Shown piece after piece: positions 1 through 7,389 of a stretch of DNA of 35,109 nt (positions within the stretch are counted from its first letter, which is position 1; each line of letters opens with the position of its first letter). The translations under genes were made by a program, and so were the position numbers. The notes beneath the pieces were generated by a model, which saw only the letters and a program-made list of their open reading frames with translations, searched no databases and was not told the DNA's origin. Source of the stretch: Bacteroidia bacterium (GTDB lineage Bacteria; Bacteroidota; Bacteroidia; Flavobacteriales; NORP286); NCBI GenBank assembly GCA_016763665.1, contig JAESTI010000437.1, positions 1-35,109 on the forward strand. Reading direction: 5' to 3'.

Positions 1-2
1 TA

Positions 3-665
3 GACCATCTAAAAGTATGGGATGGCGAATCAAAAGAGAATCACGAACTTGGTTTTACTTATGTCAGTTATCATAAAATTGATATCACTGACACTGAAAT
101 CTTGGATCACAATTCAGATCGCGATGCTAATGAATGCGAAAAAGGCGGGGTCAGTGTCCTTGTCACTTTTGAGTATGACAATAAAACTTTTTACTTCGAT
201 TTTCAAACGTCGAGAACGTCAGATGCTTATGCTGTTAGCTCAAATTTATCAGCTTACAGCGATAATAATTACGATGATTTTACAAATCATTTTAAAGTCG
301 CTGACGATGAATACAATACTGAGTTACTCGACGCGGTAGAACAGTCAGTTAAAGAACAATCCCATGCCGACGAACTTTGGACTGAATACATCAAGAAAAA
401 CTATATCACTGACGATAGCGATTACGATGGCTTTGATGGTAATAGCGAGCGTAACGACATGGTTCGTCGTGAGTTAGAAATTACTTTTGAAGAGAGCTAC
501 ACATTCACAAATTTAGCTGAACTTAGAGATTTTCTGAATGATTTTAAAACCACTGATCTCTCAACTGTCTTGCCAAAAGATTCAGACTATATCACTTTGC
601 GATATGTTAAACAGACATTATCAGATTACAGCGAAGTGATCGATTTTAGGATTAATCATACGTAA
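3..665 (+). CDS. Acidic hypothetical protein, 5'-truncated by the window edge
   Basis: The frame is open from base 3 to the TAA at 663-665, so the true start lies left of the window; at least 220 residues are visible. I do not recognise a family. The protein is strikingly rich in Asp and Glu (for example DDSDYDGFDG and KVADDEYN) with few basic residues, and has no signal peptide or membrane segment. It is the first of a plus-strand series of small acidic proteins that converge on the lysis genes. A hairpin with a T-tract follows 25 bp after the stop. An overlapping open frame at 22-339 is a shadow. The acidity could fit a DNA-mimic or other anti-host protein, but that is only inference. Confidence 0.75.
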   Translation, partial: DHLKVWDGESKENHELGFTYVSYHKIDITDTEILDHNSDRDANECEKGGVSVLVTFEYDNKTFYFDFQTSRTSDAYAVSSNLSAYSDNNYDDFTNHFKVADDEYNTELLDAVEQSVKEQSHADELWTEYIKKNYITDDSDYDGFDGNSERNDMVRRELEITFEESYTFTNLAELRDFLNDFKTTDLSTVLPKDSDYITLRYVKQTLSDYSEVIDFRINHT

Positions 666-685
666 AATTCGCGGGGCTTACTTCT

Positions 686-753
686 CACTGGCCCGCTGAT
701 TGAGCGGGCTTTTAGGTAGTAGTAACCAAATTAACTAAGGGAACAAAATCATG
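686..753 (+). repeat. Hairpin-leader cassette, copy 1
   Basis: This 68-bp block runs from just before a hairpin through the ribosome binding site to the ATG of the next gene. It recurs at 1525-1592 at identical length with about four mismatches. It carries the hairpin at 691-709, a T4 run, the stretch AACCAAATTAACTAAGG and the start codon. Confidence 0.85.
691..713 (+). terminator. Terminator-like hairpin
   Basis: The arms GCCCGCT (691-697) and AGCGGGC (703-709) enclose a GATTG loop and are followed by TTTT. The T-run is short, and only about 37 bp separate it from the next ATG. A fresh promoter between hairpin and gene is therefore unlikely, and the structure may be an attenuator or processing site rather than a full terminator. 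Confidence 0.65.
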
Positions 754-1506
754 GAACCAAGAATAGCGCAACAAGAATTTACAGATATCTCATCTCAATA
801 TATGACTGATTCCGAAAAACAGGAAGTAGAAGGATTAGATTTCAATGAAGCTATCCAGCTATTTAAAAAAGTTTTTGGCGAAAAAAGATGGATAGAGATA
901 TGCGGGAAACTAAAAAATTACGGCGAAAAAGTCGTTGAAATCACAATCAACCGCACTGAGATTTATGATTTTAACAAATCAAATGATCACGAAGCGCCGG
1001 ACAAATCAAGCATTGCCATCGAAGTAAACGTCACCGTTAACAATGTAAATTTAAGTTTATGGTTCGAACCTGGACTTACATGCGACGCCGGGGCTATTAC
1101 TACACTGCTAACGGTTGATCTCGAAAAGTCAACCGGCGTAGAAGAAATCAACGACGACGAAGTTTTTCAAACAATAAGAAAAGAACACGGCGTTCAAAAG
1201 GAATTTGATGCGTATTTATCCGAACATTATGTCGACCCCTTTGCTGGCAAGTTAGCAATCAATGAAGGGTATATGGATGCAAACAGCGAGCCGGATGAGC
1301 TTTTTTACAAACTGTTTTATAGATTAAATGCGGATGGAAACGCTGTTATTTTGGATTGCGAAGACGGGGAAGCGATCTGTAGAATGCGCGGCGTTACATG
1401 GATCTATCCGGTTGATAGTGAATTTTCATGCGCGTATGAGCACGCTGAGGGAATTGTACTCACTGTCGAAGATGCGGCGAAATTGCATATTGAGATTGAA
1501 ATTTAA
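751..1506 (+). CDS. Hypothetical acidic protein, 251 aa
   Basis: The ATG at 751 follows an AAGG ribosome binding site inside the repeated leader. No family is recognised. The protein is acidic, soluble, and lacks a signal peptide or transmembrane helix. The N-terminal third looks helical (YMTDSEKQEVEGLDFNEA); the middle is beta-rich with a hydrophobic pattern (SIAIEVNVTVNNVNLSLWF). The C-terminal part (LNADGNAVILDCEDGEA and the stretch after it) suggests another beta sheet. It lies between two copies of the hairpin-leader cassette, so it could move or be expressed as one unit. Smaller overlapping frames inside it are shadows. Confidence 0.8.
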   Translation: MEPRIAQQEFTDISSQYMTDSEKQEVEGLDFNEAIQLFKKVFGEKRWIEICGKLKNYGEKVVEITINRTEIYDFNKSNDHEAPDKSSIAIEVNVTVNNVNLSLWFEPGLTCDAGAITTLLTVDLEKSTGVEEINDDEVFQTIRKEHGVQKEFDAYLSEHYVDPFAGKLAINEGYMDANSEPDELFYKLFYRLNADGNAVILDCEDGEAICRMRGVTWIYPVDSEFSCAYEHAEGIVLTVEDAAKLHIEIEI

Positions 1507-1524
1507 TATAAACATTCCACATTC

Positions 1525-1592
1525 CACTGGCCCGCTGATTGAGCGGGCTTTTAGGTAGAAGTAACCAAATTAACTAAGGGATTAGAATCATG
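1525..1592 (+). repeat. Hairpin-leader cassette, copy 2
   Basis: This is the second copy of the 68-bp block at 686-753, with the same length from its first shared base to the ATG. The differences are one base after the T-run and three just before the start codon. Confidence 0.85.
1530..1552 (+). terminator. Terminator-like hairpin, copy 2
   Basis: The arms GCCCGCT (1530-1536) and AGCGGGC (1542-1548) enclose the same GATTG loop and TTTT follows. It is base-for-base the same hairpin as at 691-713, again about 37 bp before an ATG. Confidence 0.65.
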
Positions 1593-1856
1593 AAATTAAT
1601 AAATTTTAGCGAATCAGTTGTCATTGATATTGACAGCGAGATAAAGTTGTGGGCGATTCAATCATCATATGATGACGAATATATAGCAGTAGCTAAGACA
1701 ACAAATGACTATTGGGTTTGTTATATTAATAGCTCAGATTTCTGTGAAATACCTGCCATGGACGATACCGAAGGTATGGAATTGTGGCTTAAAAATACTG
1801 GTTTAAAAATAATTCCTTTATTTGAATTATTGAAGCCTTACGAAATCTGGGATTGA
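1590..1856 (+). CDS. Hypothetical acidic protein, 88 aa
   Basis: Starts at the ATG in the second repeated leader. Unrecognised. It has about 17 Asp/Glu against about 6 Lys residues, so it is strongly acidic. The sequence alternates short beta-like stretches (SVVIDIDSEIKLWAI, YWVCYINSSDF) with a short C-terminal helix (IIPLFELLKPYEIW), consistent with a small globular alpha/beta protein. There is no membrane segment. The next gene begins 28 bp downstream, so the two probably share a transcript. Confidence 0.75.
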   Translation: MKLINFSESVVIDIDSEIKLWAIQSSYDDEYIAVAKTTNDYWVCYINSSDFCEIPAMDDTEGMELWLKNTGLKIIPLFELLKPYEIWD

Positions 1857-1884
1857 AAGTTAACAGTTTAAATAAGGAAGGATA

Positions 1885-2043
1885 ATGACTAATACAAAAA
1901 TAGAACGCGCGGTTAAAAAAGTTCAAATCGCGATCGATAAGCTAATCGATTTACAGGGCATGGGTTTTGACTCGAGCGAAATAGATCGAGCACTAGAAAT
2001 ATTGAGAAACCTTGAATATGACATTGAAGAAACGCTTGTTTAA
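1885..2043 (+). CDS. Small helical protein, 52 aa (paralogue A)
   Basis: This short frame starts at the ATG at 1885 behind a strong GGAAGG ribosome binding site and ends with TAA at 2041-2043. It begins MTNTKIERAVKKVQIAID and ends in a second helix-like stretch, LEILRNLEYDIEETL, so a two-helix hairpin is likely. It is a close paralogue of the product of 2544-2705, with about 36 identities over 52 residues. The conservation of the pair is strong evidence that both are real genes. Function unknown; a small DNA- or protein-binding partner is possible. Confidence 0.8.
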   Translation: MTNTKIERAVKKVQIAIDKLIDLQGMGFDSSEIDRALEILRNLEYDIEETLV

Positions 2044-2150
2044 ACAAAGCAGTAATTTTTATGAGAAGACAAGACAAATATATTTCACACTGTATCGAAT
2101 TATTTAAAAATAAAGATACTGCCGACATTTTTAGAAAAGGAGTTTTTAAG

Positions 2151-2540
2151 ATGAGTTTGTGCTCAACTTATGTTCAATCACAAGAGGGGAATTGGTATAA
2201 AAACCCAATTATTTGGGGAGAAGATGCGTCCTATTTTGTTTGTTGGGATGACGACGACCCGATAGAATTGGTGATTAGAATTGATTCCAATATGACATTA
2301 AAAAAAGTTGTCGATGAACTTTATTCACAAGGATGGAATATAGAATTACTCGGTCATAAAATGAAAACAGGCGATCGGTATTTTGGGGATAAATTTTACC
2401 CGGCAAGAGCTTATTGGCTTAGACAAAACGATGGGCCAACAGAAACACAATTGCTTACAGATACGGACGCAACTTTAATGGGTAAAATTCAACCAAAAGT
2501 AGAAGGTACTTTTTACACTAACAGAATCAACGGATACTAA
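2151..2540 (+). CDS. Hypothetical protein, 129 aa
   Basis: I prefer the ATG at 2151 because a strong ribosome binding site, AAAAGGAG (2135-2142), lies 8 nt before it. The frame is open back to an ATG at 2061, which would add 30 residues (beginning MRRQDKYISHC) but has a poor ribosome binding site. The product contains a patch of four Asp (CWDDDDP) and beta-rich stretches, and no membrane segment. Unrecognised. It is sandwiched between the two paralogous 52/53-aa genes, and its stop is only a few bases before the second copy, so the trio is probably one operon. Confidence 0.75.
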   Translation: MSLCSTYVQSQEGNWYKNPIIWGEDASYFVCWDDDDPIELVIRIDSNMTLKKVVDELYSQGWNIELLGHKMKTGDRYFGDKFYPARAYWLRQNDGPTETQLLTDTDATLMGKIQPKVEGTFYTNRINGY

Positions 2541-2543
2541 GTG

Positions 2544-2705
2544 ATGACAACCAATACAGAGAAAGAACGCGCGATTAAAAAAGTTCAAATTGCAATTGAT
2601 AAATTAATCGATTTACAAGGTACGGGTTTCTATTCAAGTGATGTAGATACCGCACGTAAAATTCTTAACAACGTTGAATACGAAATTACAAAAACACTTG
2701 ATTAA
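2544..2705 (+). CDS. Small helical protein, 53 aa (paralogue B)
   Basis: Starts at ATG 2544 (a GTG directly upstream at 2541 is in frame and could also be used) and ends with TAA at 2703-2705. The core KKVQIAIDKLIDLQG is identical to paralogue A at 1885-2043, and the rest aligns without gaps. Its stop codon overlaps the stop of the convergent holin-like gene: the four bases TTAA at 2702-2705 serve both strands. Function unknown. Confidence 0.8.
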   Translation: MTTNTEKERAIKKVQIAIDKLIDLQGTGFYSSDVDTARKILNNVEYEITKTLD

Positions 2706-3238
2706 AGCGTTTTCTCTTTAGTTTCGTGACTGCTATAGCCGAACCAGAATTGCATGATCGTCGGTATTTCCCGTGTCAGTAATCCGATTAACACTAATAA
2801 TGTGCCTTCGATATTTTCTGGCACAGTGAGCGTATCAGTCATTAACCCAAAAAGCATACCGAAATAACTCAATACAAATGCAACCGTTAAAAAAATATGC
2901 GGCCACATATTTCGCTTAGCTAATTCCCTGGCGCTCTCTTGACTCTTAACCTCGAGTGCAAAAACATCTACGCCTAGTTTTTCCATCTCGACTTTAAAGT
3001 TATTATCTAACTCTTTTAATTCTGTTAGTTGTTCAGGTGTTGCGTTTTCCACGGCCATTGCAAGCTCAGTGGGGGTCAGTGCCGCGTCGTCAGGTGCCCC
3101 ACTCCATTTGTTCATGATGAGTTTTGCAGCCATCAAACCAGCCGGGCCACCTATGGACGTGCCAATCATTGGCGCGATTTGCTGCAATAAACTAGGCGCT
3201 AACGACTTTGCTATTCCTAAAAGATTTTTAATTCCCAT
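2702..3238 (-). CDS. Holin-like membrane protein (3-TM, GTA-holin type)
   Basis: A 178-residue protein with a hydrophobic/amphipathic N-terminus (residues 1-45), a polar helical middle (55-110) and a C-terminal membrane domain with helices near 112-133, 143-155 and 157-168. This layout, including the polar linker and the aromatic end (IMQFWFGY), resembles the family described as holin of 3TMs for gene-transfer-agent release. Known family members permeabilise the inner membrane so that endolysin can reach the wall. It is the last gene of the leftward block, directly after the membrane-anchored protein and the M15 endolysin, which supports a lysis role. The pore function itself is inferred. Confidence 0.7.
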   Translation of the reverse strand: MGIKNLLGIAKSLAPSLLQQIAPMIGTSIGGPAGLMAAKLIMNKWSGAPDDAALTPTELAMAVENATPEQLTELKELDNNFKVEMEKLGVDVFALEVKSQESARELAKRNMWPHIFLTVAFVLSYFGMLFGLMTDTLTVPENIEGTLLVLIGLLTREIPTIMQFWFGYSSHETKEKTL

Positions 3239-3239
3239 T

Positions 3240-3539
3240 TCACATTGCCTCTCTAATTTCTTTTAGAATGATAAGCATATCTTCATGATCTTTTTCATTC
3301 CTTAATTGTACAGCCTCATTATTTTTTTGAATTAACTCGCTAATTGTTTTGTAATGTTCCATTTTTATAGTTAACTCTGCAATATCATTTTGAGAATACA
3401 TATGCGCGCTTTCACTTCCGTCATGATCATCTACCATCTTACCAGACGTATACCCGACATACATTGCTAAACAAATACCGCATATTGATGCTATTGCAAT
3501 TATATCTTGAAATGTAAATTTCCGCATGATCATTCTCAT
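3240..3539 (-). CDS. Membrane-anchored coiled-coil protein, spanin-like candidate
   Basis: A 99-residue protein with one N-terminal transmembrane segment (about residues 11-30, DIIAIASICGICLAMYVGY), then a polar region rich in Glu, Lys and Gln that looks like a coiled coil (residues 50-99). Its ATG overlaps the TGA of the endolysin gene (ATGA at 3536-3539), indicating translational coupling. Position and architecture fit an inner-membrane spanin (Rz-like) or a lysis regulator. No outer-membrane lipoprotein partner was seen inside or beside it, so the spanin assignment is tentative. Confidence 0.5.
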   Translation of the reverse strand: MRMIMRKFTFQDIIAIASICGICLAMYVGYTSGKMVDDHDGSESAHMYSQNDIAELTIKMEHYKTISELIQKNNEAVQLRNEKDHEDMLIILKEIREAM

Positions 3540-3982
3540 TTTATTTTAAAAAAATAAACCTGTCCATTTACAAAGTTTCTAACATCCATATGAACCCACG
3601 ACATGCCGTTAAACTCTTCAAAACAAGCAGGGTAAGGCAATATGATACTGCCATGTCTGATTAAATTTCGAATATCATGCGCTGGTATTTCACATTTAAA
3701 ATCAACCGCTTTACCTAATTTATGTTGGCTAGTTTCTGAATATTCTTTTTGACCTGGCACTCTAAGACCAGATGCAACCCTATTCCCTCCCCATAACCAA
3801 TCGTTAACAGTGATGGGAATCTTTCTATTGTAAATAGTTTCCAATTGTTCTTTTATACAATCGAGATTCGCAATCAATCTTTCATCGATTAATTGCCAAG
3901 CTTTTTCGCCCCTTAGTTTATATATTGATTCAGGAACAAGTTCTTGTATTTTAAAATATTGAGCTGTTTGGTGATTGATCAC
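3536..3982 (-). CDS. Endolysin, peptidase M15 family
   Basis: A 148-residue protein with the M15 zinc-peptidase signature: SQHKLGKAVD (His87, Asp94) and WVHMD (His131) supply the zinc ligands, with Glu122 or Glu123 the likely catalytic base. M15 enzymes cleave peptide stems of peptidoglycan (D,D-carboxypeptidase or L-Ala-D-Glu endopeptidase). There is no signal peptide, so export would depend on the neighbouring holin. The start is GTG at 3982; there is no closer ATG, and it lies 6 nt after the stop of the upstream tail gene, with an A-rich run between. It overlaps the next gene by ATGA. The class is clear; the exact bond cleaved is not. Confidence 0.85.
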   Translation of the reverse strand: MINHQTAQYFKIQELVPESIYKLRGEKAWQLIDERLIANLDCIKEQLETIYNRKIPITVNDWLWGGNRVASGLRVPGQKEYSETSQHKLGKAVDFKCEIPAHDIRNLIRHGSIILPYPACFEEFNGMSWVHMDVRNFVNGQVYFFKIK

Positions 3983-3988
3983 TTTTTT

Positions 3989-4825
3989 TTACGTCTCTTC
4001 AAAAGTTAATTTTAGAGAAAAAATACTCGGCCCGATATGCACAACTTTATTGTTAGAGATCCGTTTTGCGATCATTGTATTCTCAACGCTGATTCGATTA
4101 GTGGCCATTGGATCTAATGATATTAGCATATCCCGGCCCTTTCCATATCGTTCTAATAGCTCTAATAATTGCTCTCTGTCTGATAGTGGCATATGGTTAA
4201 TTGAAATATCGAATTTTCGATATGGTGCCATACTTAATGTTCGTATTCCCAACCCTCCCGTTCTTTTGTGTATGCTTTTATCAACATGTTCTATCGATGC
4301 CCCTTTTGAGAAATTAACTGTAGCAGTAAAAGCAAACCCAAGGAATAAACGCCCGATATCAATTATTGCGATTGGCGAAGCTGGCTGATCTATATCAACC
4401 TGAAATGACTTGTAAGTGACATTTGTAAACCAAACGGAAAAAGTGTTAGGCAAAGTTAAAGGGTAAATATCATCCCAAGCATCAAACCCTACTGGAGTAA
4501 CCGGCACAATCGATATCGCAGTACTGTCATACACGATCGTACCAGTTTGGTTTATGTCAGCATATAACCTAACTCTAATTGTCGTGTTTTCAGGTAAATT
4601 ATGTTTAGCCAACGCAAAACCCCCGGCTAATAGATCCGTGGTGTTTGATCCTTTGATTGTTATTGGATCGGGAGACCCTGATATTCTCGTTATCGTAGCA
4701 TTAGGATCTAACAAATTTTCAATAGGTAAATCAGATTCAGCCGCAGGCGTTACGGTTATAGTGAGCCCATCCCAGTCAGAATAAGGCACTAAATGTAAAT
4801 TAGAATCTGTATCGTTCATATCCAC
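3989..4825 (-). CDS. Tail tip/baseplate-associated protein
   Basis: A 278-residue protein, beta-rich, without membrane segments. The ATG at 4825 lies inside the end of the upstream hub gene, overlapping by 10 bp, so the two are translationally coupled. The first ~150 residues look like a jelly-roll-type sandwich (ITVTPAAESDLPIENLLDP, FSVWFTNVTYKSFQVDID). The C-terminal part (RKFDISINHMPLSDREQLL) resembles the attachment domain seen in distal tail proteins. By position it is the last structural gene before lysis and no separate long fibre gene follows, so it may be a tip or accessory binding protein. The assignment is from context, not a recognised family. Confidence 0.5.
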   Translation of the reverse strand: MDMNDTDSNLHLVPYSDWDGLTITVTPAAESDLPIENLLDPNATITRISGSPDPITIKGSNTTDLLAGGFALAKHNLPENTTIRVRLYADINQTGTIVYDSTAISIVPVTPVGFDAWDDIYPLTLPNTFSVWFTNVTYKSFQVDIDQPASPIAIIDIGRLFLGFAFTATVNFSKGASIEHVDKSIHKRTGGLGIRTLSMAPYRKFDISINHMPLSDREQLLELLERYGKGRDMLISLDPMATNRISVENTMIAKRISNNKVVHIGPSIFSLKLTFEET

Positions 4826-7389
4826 ACCACTAAATTGGTTTGTATGTCATCTATATTTTTTCTGACTTCTAAAACAATCGCACCCATAGAAGTTTGTTTA
4901 TCAAAAAACAAAAAACCTGGATAAGATATATTTATTTCATCCCCTATTTTGACATCATTAACAGAAACAAAAGATTTTATTAGATAGGTGTTTCTTTTTT
5001 TCACTCTGATTAATTGTCGTCTATCACATTCATCCTGTGTATCTGTTTCGTTTCTAAATATTGTTAATACTCTCTTAGATAAAGCCATCGGGAAATCGGG
5101 CAATAAATTAAAAGTATTCACAAACTGATGATCTCTTGAAAAGTCGTCTCTATCCTGAACACTAACCGCACCCGCTAACGAATCAGCACTTTGAACATTC
5201 CAATTTTTCTGGAAACCAAGTTCAAGATTTTTAATAGGTTCTTCAGTTGAAAGATGTTTCATGCCATTTTCATAAAGGGGAGCAATTACATTCTCATCTA
5301 AATTTAGACTACCGTAAAACTTTTCCTTTATAGATAGTCTAGCAATATACACCCCACCTTTGTTCGCTATACTATCCTCTCTAAATCCTAAAAAAGGCTC
5401 GCTTTTTGCATGAGTGAAAACGTAGGTATATTCTATAAAAGTAGTATCAGTAACTAACAAAACTAATATATCGATAGATGTTGCAACATGAATTTTATCG
5501 TCTTTTGCTAAAGCGAATCTTAACTGATCACCAGTTCCCGAATGCCTCATTACTATTTTTAATTCATAATCAACACCATCGATCAAATCAAATGCCTTTT
5601 CGAAATTCATCGAATATCGACCACCAGAACCATCTATATCTATAAATATAGAGTACAATCCCTCGTTAGCATCGTTAATAACAGTCTCAATCGCTGCCGT
5701 GGCTAGAAACCCAACATCGAAACCATCAAAGAATCCATTAGGTAAAAGATTACTAATGACATTGGTCTCATTCACTAACACGGCAGTTATCGCGTTAGGA
5801 TGATTGTTCAATTCTGTATAGTCGTTAGGTTTATTTACAATAAAAGCTTCTAACTTTCCTAATAAGTTAAAACTGAAAGAACCTCCGACAGTGTTCATCA
5901 ATTCTCTAAGTAAATTTTCCGTTGGTGTGGGTTTATCTATATATAGGCCACAATCTTGCGGTAATGTAGCATGAACAATATTAGATAAATCTCCAAATAA
6001 AACCCCATGTTGATCTACTCTTGCGCCTGACAGAATATTCCATGTCAATGGGGTACCCTCAGAATCCCATGTCCAGGTTGTACCAAATATCCATGTGGAT
6101 GGATCAAAAATAACATGGGTTTTAGTAAAAGGAGAGACCGCTAAATCTGTTATCGTTGCATGATATACTCTGCCTGTAAAATGAAGGTTCGGAGTAACAT
6201 CATCGGATTGGTAAGCAGTGCCTATAGTTTCCAATATTCCATTATTAAAACCAGTGGAACCAACGCCACCAGTTAAAAGAATTCCCACAGTATCCCAAGT
6301 AACCCCATCGTCAGAAGAAAAAAATTGTGCTTTACCATCGTCAGAAGTTCTTTCGAATTTAAGATACATTCTAGTATTAGCAGCCCAAGACGGTTTCGCT
6401 AAAGATGCATATGTTTGGAAAGCTAAGGCATCAGTTCCGTAATCAAAACCTAACGATCCATCTATTTCTATTAAAAATCTATACCCTCTGCCGGTTGATT
6501 CAGAATAACTACATAACAAACATTGTCTTGTGGTAAAAGTTGAGCCATCGTGATTTATTTCCAATTGAAAAGTCATTTTTATATCAGTGTTGACTTGTCC
6601 ATATCCAGTCGTGAAATAGGAATTCGTTGAACCATCCATAGCACCATGCATATCTATAGGAGATAAACGACAGATTTCCTCAGCCATATTTTTGGGGGCG
6701 TAACTAACCTCTTCAACATCGCAGGTTATTTGTCCAGCCGGAGCAGACACTAAAGTAAATTCACCGGTAACCAGATCAACCGTATAATCAGTTACAACTA
6801 CCAATACCACGCCATTATCCCTAACGACTAAACTTGTGATTGAATCTAATCCCGATGTTTTGGCACTACTAACTTTGTAAATCAGCGATCCTGCGTTTAT
6901 CAAAACTGGTCTAATATTGTAAACCTTACCTATCACCACGGGGGATATTTCGCGCCCAATTGAAACCTTCAAAGCTTCTGACGAATTCAAAACAGAAAAT
7001 TTAAAAGTATCAACAGAAGGCGCACTTATCCCTCCTATAATACCATTAGCAACAATACGAAAATTACTAAAAGACCATCTCGCATCGCCAAGGTAGATCT
7101 TAATCGGGAATCCTCGCCAGCTAAGATTAAACCAATCAGTATGAGATCCATCATTTATCAAATCGATATCACCAATAGTAGCTTTGTCCACGGCATCAAC
7201 AATTTTCACGGAACCTTTTATTATACCTTCGAAATATCGATTAGGTTTAGTATCCGTGGTTGCTGATATATATGATCTAGTACTAAACAGAACAATCCCT
7301 TTACTATGTTTCGCTTCAACGAGAATGACTCTTATCGCTGTCGGGGATTTTTCCCACTTTGAATATTCTGCATCTGAGATAACAGGCAT
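4816..7389 (-). CDS. Tail hub/tip protein with two inserted binding-type domains
   Basis: An 857-residue protein directly after the tape measure gene; its ATG overlaps the tape measure stop by one base (TAATG). The N-terminal ~240 residues and C-terminal ~160 residues look like tail-hub material. Residues about 250-430 form a LamG/concanavalin-A-like insert (SFTTRQ-type strands, RGYRFLIEIDGSLGFDYG, TRMYLKFERTSDDGKAQFF). Residues about 545-690 form a second jelly-roll insert resembling carbohydrate-binding modules (NLLPNGFFDGF, YELKIVMRHSGTGDQLRFAL). The protein probably closes the tail tube tip and contacts the host surface. Domain limits are estimates by eye. Confidence 0.65.
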   Translation of the reverse strand: MPVISDAEYSKWEKSPTAIRVILVEAKHSKGIVLFSTRSYISATTDTKPNRYFEGIIKGSVKIVDAVDKATIGDIDLINDGSHTDWFNLSWRGFPIKIYLGDARWSFSNFRIVANGIIGGISAPSVDTFKFSVLNSSEALKVSIGREISPVVIGKVYNIRPVLINAGSLIYKVSSAKTSGLDSITSLVVRDNGVVLVVVTDYTVDLVTGEFTLVSAPAGQITCDVEEVSYAPKNMAEEICRLSPIDMHGAMDGSTNSYFTTGYGQVNTDIKMTFQLEINHDGSTFTTRQCLLCSYSESTGRGYRFLIEIDGSLGFDYGTDALAFQTYASLAKPSWAANTRMYLKFERTSDDGKAQFFSSDDGVTWDTVGILLTGGVGSTGFNNGILETIGTAYQSDDVTPNLHFTGRVYHATITDLAVSPFTKTHVIFDPSTWIFGTTWTWDSEGTPLTWNILSGARVDQHGVLFGDLSNIVHATLPQDCGLYIDKPTPTENLLRELMNTVGGSFSFNLLGKLEAFIVNKPNDYTELNNHPNAITAVLVNETNVISNLLPNGFFDGFDVGFLATAAIETVINDANEGLYSIFIDIDGSGGRYSMNFEKAFDLIDGVDYELKIVMRHSGTGDQLRFALAKDDKIHVATSIDILVLLVTDTTFIEYTYVFTHAKSEPFLGFREDSIANKGGVYIARLSIKEKFYGSLNLDENVIAPLYENGMKHLSTEEPIKNLELGFQKNWNVQSADSLAGAVSVQDRDDFSRDHQFVNTFNLLPDFPMALSKRVLTIFRNETDTQDECDRRQLIRVKKRNTYLIKSFVSVNDVKIGDEINISYPGFLFFDKQTSMGAIVLEVRKNIDDIQTNLVVWI

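Noticed and set aside
22..339. Open frame of 105 codons on the plus strand
   Set aside because: It overlaps a longer frame that is open from the window edge and has clear acidic-protein composition; this frame is hydrophobic, low-complexity shadow sequence.
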